Assembly (NCBI GenBank): GCA_964633205.1
Contig: CAZWFN010000107.1
Location: forward strand, 1 to 22,527
Length of the DNA: 22,527 nt
Direction of reading: 5' to 3'
From: CAYVQE01 sp964633205
GTDB taxonomy: Bacteria > Myxococcota > B64-G9
A program made the translations under genes and the position numbers. This document shows positions 14,835-22,527 of this stretch, in pieces. Position 1 is the stretch's first letter, and each line of letters opens with the position of its first letter. Under the pieces are notes generated by a model. It did no database searches and was not told where the DNA came from. It saw only the letters and a program-made list of their open reading frames with translations.

Positions 14835-17423
14835 TCACTCCACCGGCTCGGGGGCGGTGGCCGGCACCACCTTGCGGAAGACCTCCTTGGGCCAGCGCAT
14901 CACACCGTCGACCATCAGCACGTCGTGGCGGGTGTGGATGCGGAACAGCTCCTGGTTCTCGGCCAGCACCGGCTCGAGCACCAGCCAGTCCTGCTGGCCG
15001 AAGGGATCGAAGCGGGCGCCGTTGAGCTGCTCGGTGCTGACGGTCTTGTAGGGGTCGTTCAGATAGCAGCAGCCGCCCGAGGACAGCGAGAACAGGTTCG
15101 AGCCGGGATACTTGATCTCCAGGCCGTAGACCCGCCCGTCGTCGAGGTTGCACACGCCGTTGATCGCCAGAAAGCCGCCGCCGGTGGTGGGCCCGGCCAT
15201 GAAGCTCTCGGCGGCGTAGTCCAGGCAGGTGCCGTTGATCACCACCCGCACCTTGCCCACCGCATTGATCAAAGGCCGGCCGGCGGCGTTGCCGCGCACG
15301 AAGACCTCGCCGCCCTTGGCGCCGTAGAGCAGGGTCTGGCCCACGTGGCCGTGGATGACGATCCGGCCGCGCTTGAGGATCTGGCCCAGCTGATCCTGGG
15401 CGTCGCCGTGGACCTGGATCTCGGCCCCGTCCAGGCCGCTTCCCAGGTAGTCGCCGGCCGAGCCGTAAACGTCGATGCGCACCCCGTCCGAGCCCGGCCC
15501 CAGGCCGCAGCCCAGGAAGCGGTCGCCGGCGCAACCGTATATCGCGAAACGGCGCCAGCCCAAGCGGTAGGCGCGCACCAGCAGCCGGGCCACCGAACGC
15601 GGGCCCTCGGGCGCGAAGCCCCGGGCACAGACCGCCAGGGTGCGCCCGCCGGTGGGCGGCGGACCCAGCCGGCCGGCCGCATCCACGTCGACCCGGCCCG
15701 ATACGCCGGCGTCGCCCACCAGCGGCAGCCGCTCCAGCAGCATCTCGATGGCCCGCCCGGCCACCGCCCGCACCGCTGCCGGCTTCTTGCCGCCGGTGTC
15801 GCAACGCTGATCGAGCACCAGTGTCAAAAACTCCAGCGCCGTCTCGAAACGCTGGCCGTCGGCCGCGCCCCAATCGCCCACTTGGGCCAGCACCGCGCCC
15901 AGCCGATCGAAGTCCCACCCGGCCAGCTGGCGGGCCAGCTGCTCGTAGGCCGCCCGCGGCCCGGCCGCCTCGACCAGGGTGGTCCAGTCCAACCCGTTGG
16001 ACCCGGCCGCGGCCGGCGATGCGGGCAAGCGCACCGGGTAGGGCGGCTGCTGCCGCGGCGCCGGCGCCTCGACCCGGCGGCCGAACTTATCGCTGCAGCG
16101 GATGCGACCATCCGGCTCGGTGGTGAAGGCGAAGGCCCCGCCGTCGGTGTGGCTGCCGCCGCGGGCGTTCCAGTAGCGGTCGGCTTGCGGCGCCACCCGG
16201 CAGTCGGCAGCCGAGAGCTGCTCGAGGTAGGCGTCGATGGCCTGCTTCTCGCTGGCGATCAGACCCAGCTGCAGCTCGCCCTCGTGCAGGGCGAACACCT
16301 GCGGCCGCAGCATGGAGCTGTCGGTGATGCCCACCAGCTGCAGCGCACCGCTGGGCTGCAGCGAGCGGGCCACGATGAAGAAGAAGGGGCCGTCCGGGCT
16401 GCCGTGCAGATGGCACGACCGCAGCGCCCGGTAGATGCGCTGGCGGTCCTTGGGCAGCCGTTCGAAGTCGCGCTCGGTGGTCGGCGCCAGCGCTTCGCAG
16501 ATGTGCTCCAACGGGTAGCCGTAAATGCGGTGGTACAGGTCGAACAGCAGCGCCGCCACCTCGGTGTCGGTGGCGAACAGCGGCTCGATGCCCTTCTGGC
16601 CCAGGTGTTCGACGATGGCGGCGTAGTTGGCCAGGTCGCCGTTGTGCACCAGGGCCTCGTCCAACCCGGCGAACGGGTGCGCCCCGCCCGGGTGCCACAC
16701 CCGGCCGCGGGTGGGGTAGCGCTGGTGGCCGATCCAGACCCGGGCCCGGAACTCCTCCAGCCGGTAGTAGCGCAGGATGTCCTCGGCGAAGCCGACCGCC
16801 TTGAGGATCATCAGGTTGCGCCCGTGCGACATCACGAAGGCCCGCGGCGGACCGCTGGCGTACAGGCTGCGATTGAGCCGCTGCGAGTTGCGGCTGATCA
16901 GCTCGGCCTCGGCCGCCGGGCCCGGCGGCAGCCCGCTGTCGCGGCAGAACTCCTCCAGCGCTTGGGGTCGGGCGCGGACGAAGTAGCGCACCACGTCCGG
17001 CGGCCGAATGCGCAGCCGGCCGGCCGCGCGCGGGTCGTCGAGTTGGGGCTGCTGCTCGACCGCGTCGATGTCGAACAGCGGCTCGACGTAGTCGCGCTCG
17101 ACCAGACCGCGGACCTCGGTATCGATCAGGCCGACCTGCAGGGCGAAGTGGTCGGGCCGATCGGGGAAGCAACCGGCCAGGGCCAAGCCCCCGCCCTTGC
17201 CGTTGCCGCGGTTGTTCATCTGCGCCAGCGGCCGGTGCAGGTGGCGGCCGGCCAGCGGCTCGCTGCCGATCACCCCGATCACGCCGCAGCCGCCCTCGCA
17301 GGTGCGCCGCACCTCGCTCGCCGGCGGCCCGCCCAGCCCGGCCGACCAGCGGCGGCGGGCCGCTATCCAGTCGGCCGGCAGCATGCGGCCGGCCGCGCCC
17401 GTCTCCCGGCGGCGTCCGCTCAT
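14835..17423 (-). CDS. glutamine amidotransferase (class II) fused to glutamate-synthase GXGXG domain
   Basis: This 862-residue protein joins two parts of glutamate synthase that are separate genes in many organisms. The N-terminal class II amidotransferase (about residues 46-420) has CGVIGVIG (Cys46 as presumed nucleophile), NNRGNGKGGG, GHQRYPTRG, LVHNGDLANY and TDTEV. It would release ammonia from glutamine. After a variable linker comes the GXGXG beta-helix (about 590-830), with GDYLGSG, VHGDAQDQLG, IHGHVGQTL and VFVRGNAAGRPL; this corresponds to the C-terminal domain of GltB (GlxC/MgsB-like). The central FMN domain is supplied by the gene just upstream, whose TGA overlaps this ATG (17423-17420). 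Cys46 is not next to the start, so the protein either loses a 45-residue propeptide or is inactive as a glutaminase. A role in a glutamate-synthase-like complex is well supported; the product is not. Confidence 0.87.
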   Translation of the reverse strand: MSGRRRETGAAGRMLPADWIAARRRWSAGLGGPPASEVRRTCEGGCGVIGVIGSEPLAGRHLHRPLAQMNNRGNGKGGGLALAGCFPDRPDHFALQVGLIDTEVRGLVERDYVEPLFDIDAVEQQPQLDDPRAAGRLRIRPPDVVRYFVRARPQALEEFCRDSGLPPGPAAEAELISRNSQRLNRSLYASGPPRAFVMSHGRNLMILKAVGFAEDILRYYRLEEFRARVWIGHQRYPTRGRVWHPGGAHPFAGLDEALVHNGDLANYAAIVEHLGQKGIEPLFATDTEVAALLFDLYHRIYGYPLEHICEALAPTTERDFERLPKDRQRIYRALRSCHLHGSPDGPFFFIVARSLQPSGALQLVGITDSSMLRPQVFALHEGELQLGLIASEKQAIDAYLEQLSAADCRVAPQADRYWNARGGSHTDGGAFAFTTEPDGRIRCSDKFGRRVEAPAPRQQPPYPVRLPASPAAAGSNGLDWTTLVEAAGPRAAYEQLARQLAGWDFDRLGAVLAQVGDWGAADGQRFETALEFLTLVLDQRCDTGGKKPAAVRAVAGRAIEMLLERLPLVGDAGVSGRVDVDAAGRLGPPPTGGRTLAVCARGFAPEGPRSVARLLVRAYRLGWRRFAIYGCAGDRFLGCGLGPGSDGVRIDVYGSAGDYLGSGLDGAEIQVHGDAQDQLGQILKRGRIVIHGHVGQTLLYGAKGGEVFVRGNAAGRPLINAVGKVRVVINGTCLDYAAESFMAGPTTGGGFLAINGVCNLDDGRVYGLEIKYPGSNLFSLSSGGCCYLNDPYKTVSTEQLNGARFDPFGQQDWLVLEPVLAENQELFRIHTRHDVLMVDGVMRWPKEVFRKVVPATAPEPVE

Positions 17424-20422
17424 GGCCGATCGTCTTCCGCGGCCGCCGGCCGCAAGCGCAGCAGGTCGGCCCGGCCGCGCAGGGCGCCGATGGAGCCCAG
17501 CCCCATCTGCGCCAGCAGTCCGCGCAGCTCCCGGGCCCAGCAGCGGTAGAGGTTGGTGATGCGAGCGGCCACCCAGTCGGCGTCCAACCAGGCGGCCAGC
17601 TCCGGATCGGTGGTGGCGATGCCGCGCGGGCAGCCGCGGTCCTTCTCGCAGTTGCGACACAGCACACAGGAGATGGCCACCAGCTCGGCGGTACCGATGA
17701 CCACCCCATCGGCGCCCAGGGCGATGGCCTTGATCACATCGGCCGGAGTGCGCAACCCGCCCGAGGCGATCAGCACCAGATCGTCGCGTATGCCCTCGGC
17801 CACCAGAAAGCGGTGGGTACGCGACAGGGCCAGCTCGATGGGCATGGCGATGTTCTTCTTGGCCACCTCGGGCGCCGCCCCGGTGCCCCCATACGCCCCG
17901 TCGAGGTGGATGATGTTGGCCCCGGCGTGGTAGGAGCCCACCGCCACCATGTCCACGTCGCCGGGCGTGGAGACCTTGACCGAGACCAGGGCGTCCGGGT
18001 TGATCTGGCGCACCCAGTCGACGTGCTTGCGGTGGTCCTCGATCGAGTAGACCGAGTGGAAAGGGAAGGGGCTGAACAGGGCGCTGCCGGGTACGGCCTC
18101 GCGCAGCCGGGCCACGGTGGGCGTGTTCTTGTCACCCAGCAGGTGGCCGCCGAGGCCCGGCTTGGCCCCCTGGGCGTACTTGAACTCGACCACCCGGGCG
18201 CGCTGGATGGTCTCCTCGCGCACGCCGAAGTAACCGGTGGCAATCTGGGTGATGACATGCTCGGCATAGGGCGCCAGCTCCTCGGGAAAGCCGCCCTCGC
18301 CGGTGCAGGTCAGGCTGCCCACCGCCTGGGCCGCCCGCGCCCGACCCAGCATGACCTCGAGGCTGATCGAGCCGTAGGACATGCCGCCGCCGTAGACCGG
18401 CAGCGGCAGCCGCAGCTGCGGTCCGGCGGTGCGCCGGTTGAGCTCCAGGGCCAGATCCACCTGCTCCGGCTCCAGCGCCGGGCCGTCGGCCACCAGCTCC
18501 AGCCGGTCGAAGCCGCCGCCGCTGGCGCCGGTGGCCGCTGCGGTGCCGCTGGCACGCGCCCGACCCGATTCGGCCCGCTGCCAGCACTCGACCAGCAAGC
18601 GGTGGGTCCAGCGCCGGTTGTCGACCACGCCCAGCCGCTCGTCCGGCTCCACGGCCAGGGCGCCGCTGGGGCAGGCGGCGCTGCAGTCGGCACCGCAGTC
18701 CGGCCCGGCGCAGCGCTCGTCGATCGGCGGCGGCGGCCGGCGCAGGCCGGCCGGCCAGCGCAGGGCACCGTGACGACAGACCGCGGCGCAAGTGCCGCAG
18801 CCGATGCAGCCCTCCCCGCGGCGGACCCGCCACAAGCCGTAGCGGTTGCGCATGCGCTCGGCGGCCGGGGCCTGCGGCGCCGGTTCGGCCGCGGCCGGGA
18901 TGGACAGCGGGCGATCGGCCTCGCCCAGCGGCGTCAGCTCGGCGGCGAAGCCCCGCTCGAGCTCGGCGGCGAACAGACCGCGGCCCACCTCGCCGCGCAG
19001 CCGGCGCACGTCGCGCAAGCCCATGGCGCCGAGCACCTCCAGCAGCTGGTTGCGCCAGGCGGCCATCAGGTTGACCAGCCGCTGGGCACCCCAGGCGGGA
19101 TCGATGCGCCCCAGCTCCTGGGCGCAGGCGGCGCCTGCGTCCAGGCAGCGGGTGCAGACCCTGCAGCCCAGCGCCGCCAGCGGCGGCACGTCGAGCACCA
19201 CCGCGTCGGCCCCCAGCAGGATGGCCTTGGGCACGTGCTCGGCCCGGGAGATGCCGCCCTCGGCCAACAGGCTGAGCCGGTCGCGCAGCCCGGCGCCGAC
19301 CAGGGCGCGGTGCACCTGCCGGATGGCCCCGACCACCGCGTGGGGATCGGCCTGCGGGTCGGCCGGATCGGGTGTGCAGCTGCCGCGCCAGCCGCAGCGC
19401 AGGTGCAAGCCGTCCACCCCGGCCCGGGCCAGCTCGACCGCGCGCCGGCCGGCCGTGTCCGCGGCCGCGATCTCGACCAGCAGGATCAGGTCCGGGTTGA
19501 GCGCGCGCAGGGCCGCGATGCGCTCCAGCAGCGCCGGGCTGTCGGCCAGCTCCAGCACCGAGGCCCAGCGGGTCAGCTCGGCCGCCGGCAGCCAGCCGTC
19601 GCCGGCCGGCGGCGCGAAGCACAGGCCGCCATCGGGATCGAAAGCCCGATCGTCGAGGTGCAGCACCAGGTGGTTGCTGTTCTCGCGCAGGATGCGCTCG
19701 GCGCGCTGGTCGCGATCGCCGTCCGGCTCGGCGGCCCGGGTGCGACCGATCTGGTCGAGGTCCAGCAGGCAAAAGGTCTGCAGCTCCATGGCCGCGCGCA
19801 CCGCGGCCGCGGTCAGCCGCAGCCCGCCCGGGCCGAACGGCGCCCGGCCGAACAGCACCGGCAGTGGAATGGTGCGGGTCAGCGGAATGCGCTCGAGCAG
19901 ACGGCCCTCGGCATCGAAGCGCAGCCCGGCCAGATCGCCGAGCTTGCGGCCCAGGTCGACCTCGGTGGAGATGTACTCGCGGCCGTGGATGCCGTCGCGG
20001 GTGGGCCGCACGATCTCGGACATGTCGGTCCAGATGCCGTCGAAGCCTGGGCCGCTGAAGGGTCCGCCGTAGCCCGCCCCGCGCACCGGGATCTTGCCGT
20101 CGACCGCCTCCTGCCACAGCGTCAACAGGGCCTCGGAATCGTAGGGAGCGGTGCCCAGCTCGGCCAGCGCGGGCTCGGCCACCACCTCCAGCGCCCGCCG
20201 CGGACACTGCTGCGGGCAGACCAGGCAGGCGCGGCAGCGCTCGCTGATGGGCTCGGCCATATGGCGCGGATCGGCGCCCTGGCGTTCGTGCACGCCGTAG
20301 ATGCAGCGCCGGATGCACTCGCCGCAATTGATGCAGCGCTCTGAACGCAGCACCCGGTAGCGGCCGGGCTCGGGCCGGCGCGGCTCGGCCGGCCGGGTCT
20401 GGATTTCGAACTTGCCACGCAC
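17420..20422 (-). CDS. ferredoxin-glutamate synthase-like protein, tandemly duplicated
   Basis: This 1000-residue protein consists of two similar halves. Each half has a two-cluster [4Fe-4S] ferredoxin module (Cys30/33/36/40 and Cys63/66/69/73; then about 537-585), an FMN-type glutamate-synthase barrel, and a cysteine triad for a [3Fe-4S] cluster (CRVCTRC, about 418-431; CVLCRNC, about 917-930). The second half keeps the active-site features: GGGMSYGS, KYAQGAKPGLGGHLLG, SGGLRTPADVIKAIALGADG. The first half keeps the end of the barrel (EGGISRAEHVPKAILLGADA) but lacks the GAKPGxGG substrate/FMN segment, so it is probably structural or an electron conduit. The start is GTG 20422, 17 bases after the FAD oxidase gene; no ATG fits the frame. 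It would reductively transfer ammonia to a 2-oxo acid using electrons from the Fe-S relays. Confidence 0.88.
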   Translation of the reverse strand: MRGKFEIQTRPAEPRRPEPGRYRVLRSERCINCGECIRRCIYGVHERQGADPRHMAEPISERCRACLVCPQQCPRRALEVVAEPALAELGTAPYDSEALLTLWQEAVDGKIPVRGAGYGGPFSGPGFDGIWTDMSEIVRPTRDGIHGREYISTEVDLGRKLGDLAGLRFDAEGRLLERIPLTRTIPLPVLFGRAPFGPGGLRLTAAAVRAAMELQTFCLLDLDQIGRTRAAEPDGDRDQRAERILRENSNHLVLHLDDRAFDPDGGLCFAPPAGDGWLPAAELTRWASVLELADSPALLERIAALRALNPDLILLVEIAAADTAGRRAVELARAGVDGLHLRCGWRGSCTPDPADPQADPHAVVGAIRQVHRALVGAGLRDRLSLLAEGGISRAEHVPKAILLGADAVVLDVPPLAALGCRVCTRCLDAGAACAQELGRIDPAWGAQRLVNLMAAWRNQLLEVLGAMGLRDVRRLRGEVGRGLFAAELERGFAAELTPLGEADRPLSIPAAAEPAPQAPAAERMRNRYGLWRVRRGEGCIGCGTCAAVCRHGALRWPAGLRRPPPPIDERCAGPDCGADCSAACPSGALAVEPDERLGVVDNRRWTHRLLVECWQRAESGRARASGTAAATGASGGGFDRLELVADGPALEPEQVDLALELNRRTAGPQLRLPLPVYGGGMSYGSISLEVMLGRARAAQAVGSLTCTGEGGFPEELAPYAEHVITQIATGYFGVREETIQRARVVEFKYAQGAKPGLGGHLLGDKNTPTVARLREAVPGSALFSPFPFHSVYSIEDHRKHVDWVRQINPDALVSVKVSTPGDVDMVAVGSYHAGANIIHLDGAYGGTGAAPEVAKKNIAMPIELALSRTHRFLVAEGIRDDLVLIASGGLRTPADVIKAIALGADGVVIGTAELVAISCVLCRNCEKDRGCPRGIATTDPELAAWLDADWVAARITNLYRCWARELRGLLAQMGLGSIGALRGRADLLRLRPAAAEDDRP

Positions 20423-20439
20423 GGTTCATCGGCCCGCCA

Positions 20440-22260
20440 TCAAGGCAGGGCCGCCTCCAGGGTTCGATCGGCCGTGGCGTCGACCCGGGCGGCGAAATCG
20501 GCCACCGCGGCCCGCCAGCGTTCATCCCCCAGCCGCCGCCGCACCGCGACCTCCAGCTCCTCCCAGGCCTCGACCAGCGCCAGCCCGCGGGCGCACACCT
20601 CGGCGCACTGGCCGCACAGCAGGCACCGCTGCGAGCCCAGCAGGGCCTCGTCGTCGACCGCCGCGCCGGCGGCCAGCCGGCGCATCAGCCCGAGCTTGGA
20701 CCGGCCCGACACGCTCTCGGCGCCGGTGGCGGCCACCGCCGGGCAGACCGGCACGCAGGCACCGCAAGCGATGCAGCGTTCGGCGGTCGCGGCCGCCCGG
20801 GCCGACGGATCGCGGCGCCGGATCAGCGCCGGGCCCACCCCGGTGGCCAGCCGCAGCAGGCCGGGATAGACCCCGCGGCCCATCACGACCGGCAGCAGGT
20901 GGGCGTCGCCACCCAGCTCGAAGAACTTGCCCGGGTTGCACAGCCCGTTCGGGTCGAGCTGCCGCTTGCGCGCCGCGAGCCGCCGAAAGCGCTCGGGCCC
21001 CAGGGCGCTGCGGGCGAAGGGGGTGTTCCAGACACCGACGCCGTAGGGTCGGCCGCCGCGGCGCCGCGCCAGCGCGGTCAGCGCCGCGGCCAGCGGGGTG
21101 GTCAGCAGGTGATGGCTGCGCCGGGTCGGATCGCAGGGAAACAGCAGCAGCAGCAGCAGCCCGGCCTCTCCGGCGCGGCGCACCGCATGGCCGTGGACCA
21201 GCAGGGGCAGGCGGTAACGCCGGGCCAGCCGGCGAGCGCGGCGGACGAAGCCGGGCGCGGCCGCGGGCGCCAGCACGGCCTCGGCGGCCAGAAACACCGG
21301 TCCGGCGGGATGATCCATGGGAAAGAAGCGCCGGGCCCAGAGCCGGGCGGCCACCGCCGGCGGCAGCAGCCGGGCGCCGGCCGGCGTCGGGCCGGCCTCG
21401 GCCTCGGCCACCAGCAGCAACTCGCTTGCCGGCGGCAGCTCCGCGGCCGCCAGCTCCGGATGGTCGCCCAGCCGACCGAACCACAGCATCTCGGCGGGCG
21501 GACGCTCGGCCGCCAGCCGCTCGGCCGCCACGGCCGCCAGCGTCTCGGGTTCGGCCAGCGCATAGGCGGCCACCCGCGGTGGGGGGCCGATGCGGTCGAG
21601 CCGCAGCTGCAAGCTGGCCAGCACGCCGAGCTGGCCTTCGGTGTCGAAGGCCTCGTCGAAGCCGGCGTCACCCGGCCGCAGCCGCTCGCGGGCGCCATCC
21701 GGTCGCACCAGCTCGATCGCCGCCACCCGTTCCTGCAAAGCGCCGGCCCGCAGGCTGCCCAGACCCAGGCCGCCGGCGGCGGCCCAACCGCCCAGGGTGC
21801 CGAAGGCGTTCGAAGGCCGCGCGGCCAGCTGCAGCCCGCTGCGCTCCAGCTCGACCGCCAGCGCGTAGAAGGTCGATCCGGCCAGCAGTTCGGCGCGGGC
21901 CCGATCCGGCTCCTGCGCCAGCACCCCGGACAAACCCGACAGATCGAGCACCGCCCCGCCAGCCACCGGCAGCGCCCCACCCAGTCCGGTCGAACCCAAC
22001 CCCCGCGGGGTATAGGCCACCCCGGCGGCCGCCAGCTCGGACACCGCTGCGGCCAGTTCGTCGATGCTGGTCGGGCGCACCGCGAAGAGCGGCGGCCGCG
22101 CGCCCAGCAGCCGCCGCAGCATCGCCGGCGGCTCGCCCATGTCGCGCGCGGCGGCGTCCACATCGAGCGGCGCGGCGATGACCCGCGCGGCGCCGATGCG
22201 GCCGGCCACCGCCCGCGCCGCTTCGGGCAGCTGATCGATAGCGTCTTCTCGGGTCGCCAT
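20440..22260 (-). CDS. FAD-linked 2-hydroxyacid-type oxidase with C-terminal Fe-S clusters
   Basis: This 606-residue flavoprotein is of the vanillyl-alcohol-oxidase/GlcD family. The FAD-binding PRGLGSTGLGGA lies at about residues 85-96, and PSNAFGTLGGWAAAGGLGLG follows near 150. A substrate-side C-terminal domain comes next. The end carries two [4Fe-4S] motifs, CIACGACVPVCP (about 492-503) and CLLCGQCAEVC (about 543-553), as in D-lactate dehydrogenases and GlcF-type partners. The family oxidises D-lactate, glycolate, 2-hydroxyglutarate and similar acids. I chose ATG 22260, with GGAGG 11 bases upstream; an in-frame start at 22347 adds only low-complexity leader. It is the first gene of the operon with the glutamate-synthase-like genes, suggesting that it feeds electrons to them. 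No signal peptide is seen. Confidence 0.87.
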   Translation of the reverse strand: MATREDAIDQLPEAARAVAGRIGAARVIAAPLDVDAAARDMGEPPAMLRRLLGARPPLFAVRPTSIDELAAAVSELAAAGVAYTPRGLGSTGLGGALPVAGGAVLDLSGLSGVLAQEPDRARAELLAGSTFYALAVELERSGLQLAARPSNAFGTLGGWAAAGGLGLGSLRAGALQERVAAIELVRPDGARERLRPGDAGFDEAFDTEGQLGVLASLQLRLDRIGPPPRVAAYALAEPETLAAVAAERLAAERPPAEMLWFGRLGDHPELAAAELPPASELLLVAEAEAGPTPAGARLLPPAVAARLWARRFFPMDHPAGPVFLAAEAVLAPAAAPGFVRRARRLARRYRLPLLVHGHAVRRAGEAGLLLLLLFPCDPTRRSHHLLTTPLAAALTALARRRGGRPYGVGVWNTPFARSALGPERFRRLAARKRQLDPNGLCNPGKFFELGGDAHLLPVVMGRGVYPGLLRLATGVGPALIRRRDPSARAAATAERCIACGACVPVCPAVAATGAESVSGRSKLGLMRRLAAGAAVDDEALLGSQRCLLCGQCAEVCARGLALVEAWEELEVAVRRRLGDERWRAAVADFAARVDATADRTLEAALP

Positions 22261-22337
22261 GGAGCCCACAGCCTCCGGCTGGACGCCTGCCGGACCGCGG
22301 GCGAGGAATCGTCCCGCAGCCCCCCGGACGCCGACGA

Positions 22338-22367
22338 ACCTTAGCACGCCGGTTCGCGCCCGATCAA
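22338..22367 (-). promoter_or_regulatory. possible promoter of the oxidase/glutamate-synthase operon
   Basis: On the minus strand TTGATC (22367-22362) and TAAGGT (22343-22338) lie 18 bases apart, about 80 bases upstream of the start at 22260. The -10 is a weak match. It lies just downstream of the 54-bp repeat, which might contribute upstream control. The region 22261-22337 shows no other gene or clear site. Confidence 0.35.
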
Positions 22368-22381
22368 TACGGCCCGCGGCG

Positions 22382-22435
22382 GAGCCATCCGCGCTGTCAG
22401 CAAATCACCGTGGCGTCTGGCTGCCGTGCAAAGAG
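22382..22435 (-). repeat. 54-bp element, inverted copy of window start
   Basis: Read on the minus strand from 22435 down to 22382, this matches bases 1-54 of the window at 46 of 54 positions with no gaps; 22 consecutive bases near its end are identical. Both copies face inward, each ahead of an outer gene. In one minus-strand frame it would encode RRHGDLLTARM and the left copy RRSADLLTARM, with some silent differences, so a coding origin cannot be excluded. Confidence 0.75.
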
Positions 22436-22445
22436 GGAAAGGCGG

Positions 22446-22517
22446 ATACCCCAAAACGGCGGCCGTTCGCAGTCGCTGAAGAGCGAACTCCCACCTGGCA
22501 GCAGAAAAAATACCCCA
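22446..22517 (-). repeat. REP-like hairpin between two ATACCCCA repeats
   Basis: GTTCGC (22465-22470) and GCGAAC (22483-22488) form a 6-bp inverted repeat with a 12-base loop. On the minus strand it is preceded by GGTGGGA, an arrangement reminiscent of REP palindromes. The direct repeat ATACCCCA stands on both sides (22446-22453 and 22510-22517). On the minus strand a run of six Ts (22510-22505) lies 5' of the hairpin, on the wrong side for a terminator. This may be part of a larger repeated element that continues outside the window and includes the 54-bp unit. Confidence 0.35.
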
Positions 22518-22527
22518 AGCCAACCCT

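Noticed and set aside
22341..22523. A 60-codon minus-strand frame at the right end
   Set aside because: It spans the REP-like hairpin and the 54-bp repeat and has no recognisable domain. Only the repeat part is shared with the left end; more copies would be needed to call it coding.

Overview
This is a gene-dense, very GC-rich stretch (roughly 70% G+C by eye) from a proteobacterium. The citrate synthase is of the hexameric type II kind, with E. coli-like catalytic motifs. Together with the RecQ, this suggests a gammaproteobacterium or a close relative, but nothing here fixes the genus. No rRNA, tRNA, CRISPR array, integrase or transposase was seen. The first 54 bases and an inverted copy near the right end (22382-22435) are clearly the same sequence. 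This suggests that the piece is a contig broken at a repeated element, or that its outer operons share a leader.

Left part (1-4246, plus strand): a polytopic membrane protein whose reading frame is closed by a TAA but continues in frame for 86 more codons. Next comes a non-coding tract with four copies of an ACCTCCGTCCCC-type repeat and a perfect GGTGTCCG palindrome, and then recQ.

Centre (4349-12678, plus strand): two tight operons. The first has three genes joined by ATGA overlaps: an N-formylglutamate-amidohydrolase-family protein, a DUF1704/'QEGLA' putative zinc peptidase (the family of eukaryotic MATCAP tubulin carboxypeptidases), and a GshB-like ATP-grasp ligase. The second, after an AT-rich control region, has four genes: a radical SAM protein with a SPASM-like cysteine tail, an alpha/beta hydrolase, an acyl-CoA/acyl-AMP ligase and an FmdE-family zinc-ribbon protein. 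Neither pathway has a product that I can name, and both are candidates for uncharacterised chemistry. A separately promoted ferritin-like diiron protein (12789-13286) follows.

Right part (13313-22260, minus strand): citrate synthase with its own good sigma70-type promoter. Upstream of it is a three-gene operon: an FAD/Fe-S 2-hydroxyacid-type oxidase, a 1000-residue ferredoxin/glutamate-synthase protein built as two tandem halves (the first half degenerate), and a glutamine-amidotransferase/GXGXG fusion. Together these could form an unusual glutamate-synthase-like complex that lacks GltD and takes electrons from an FAD-linked oxidase. Almost all other long open frames in the window are shadows caused by high GC.
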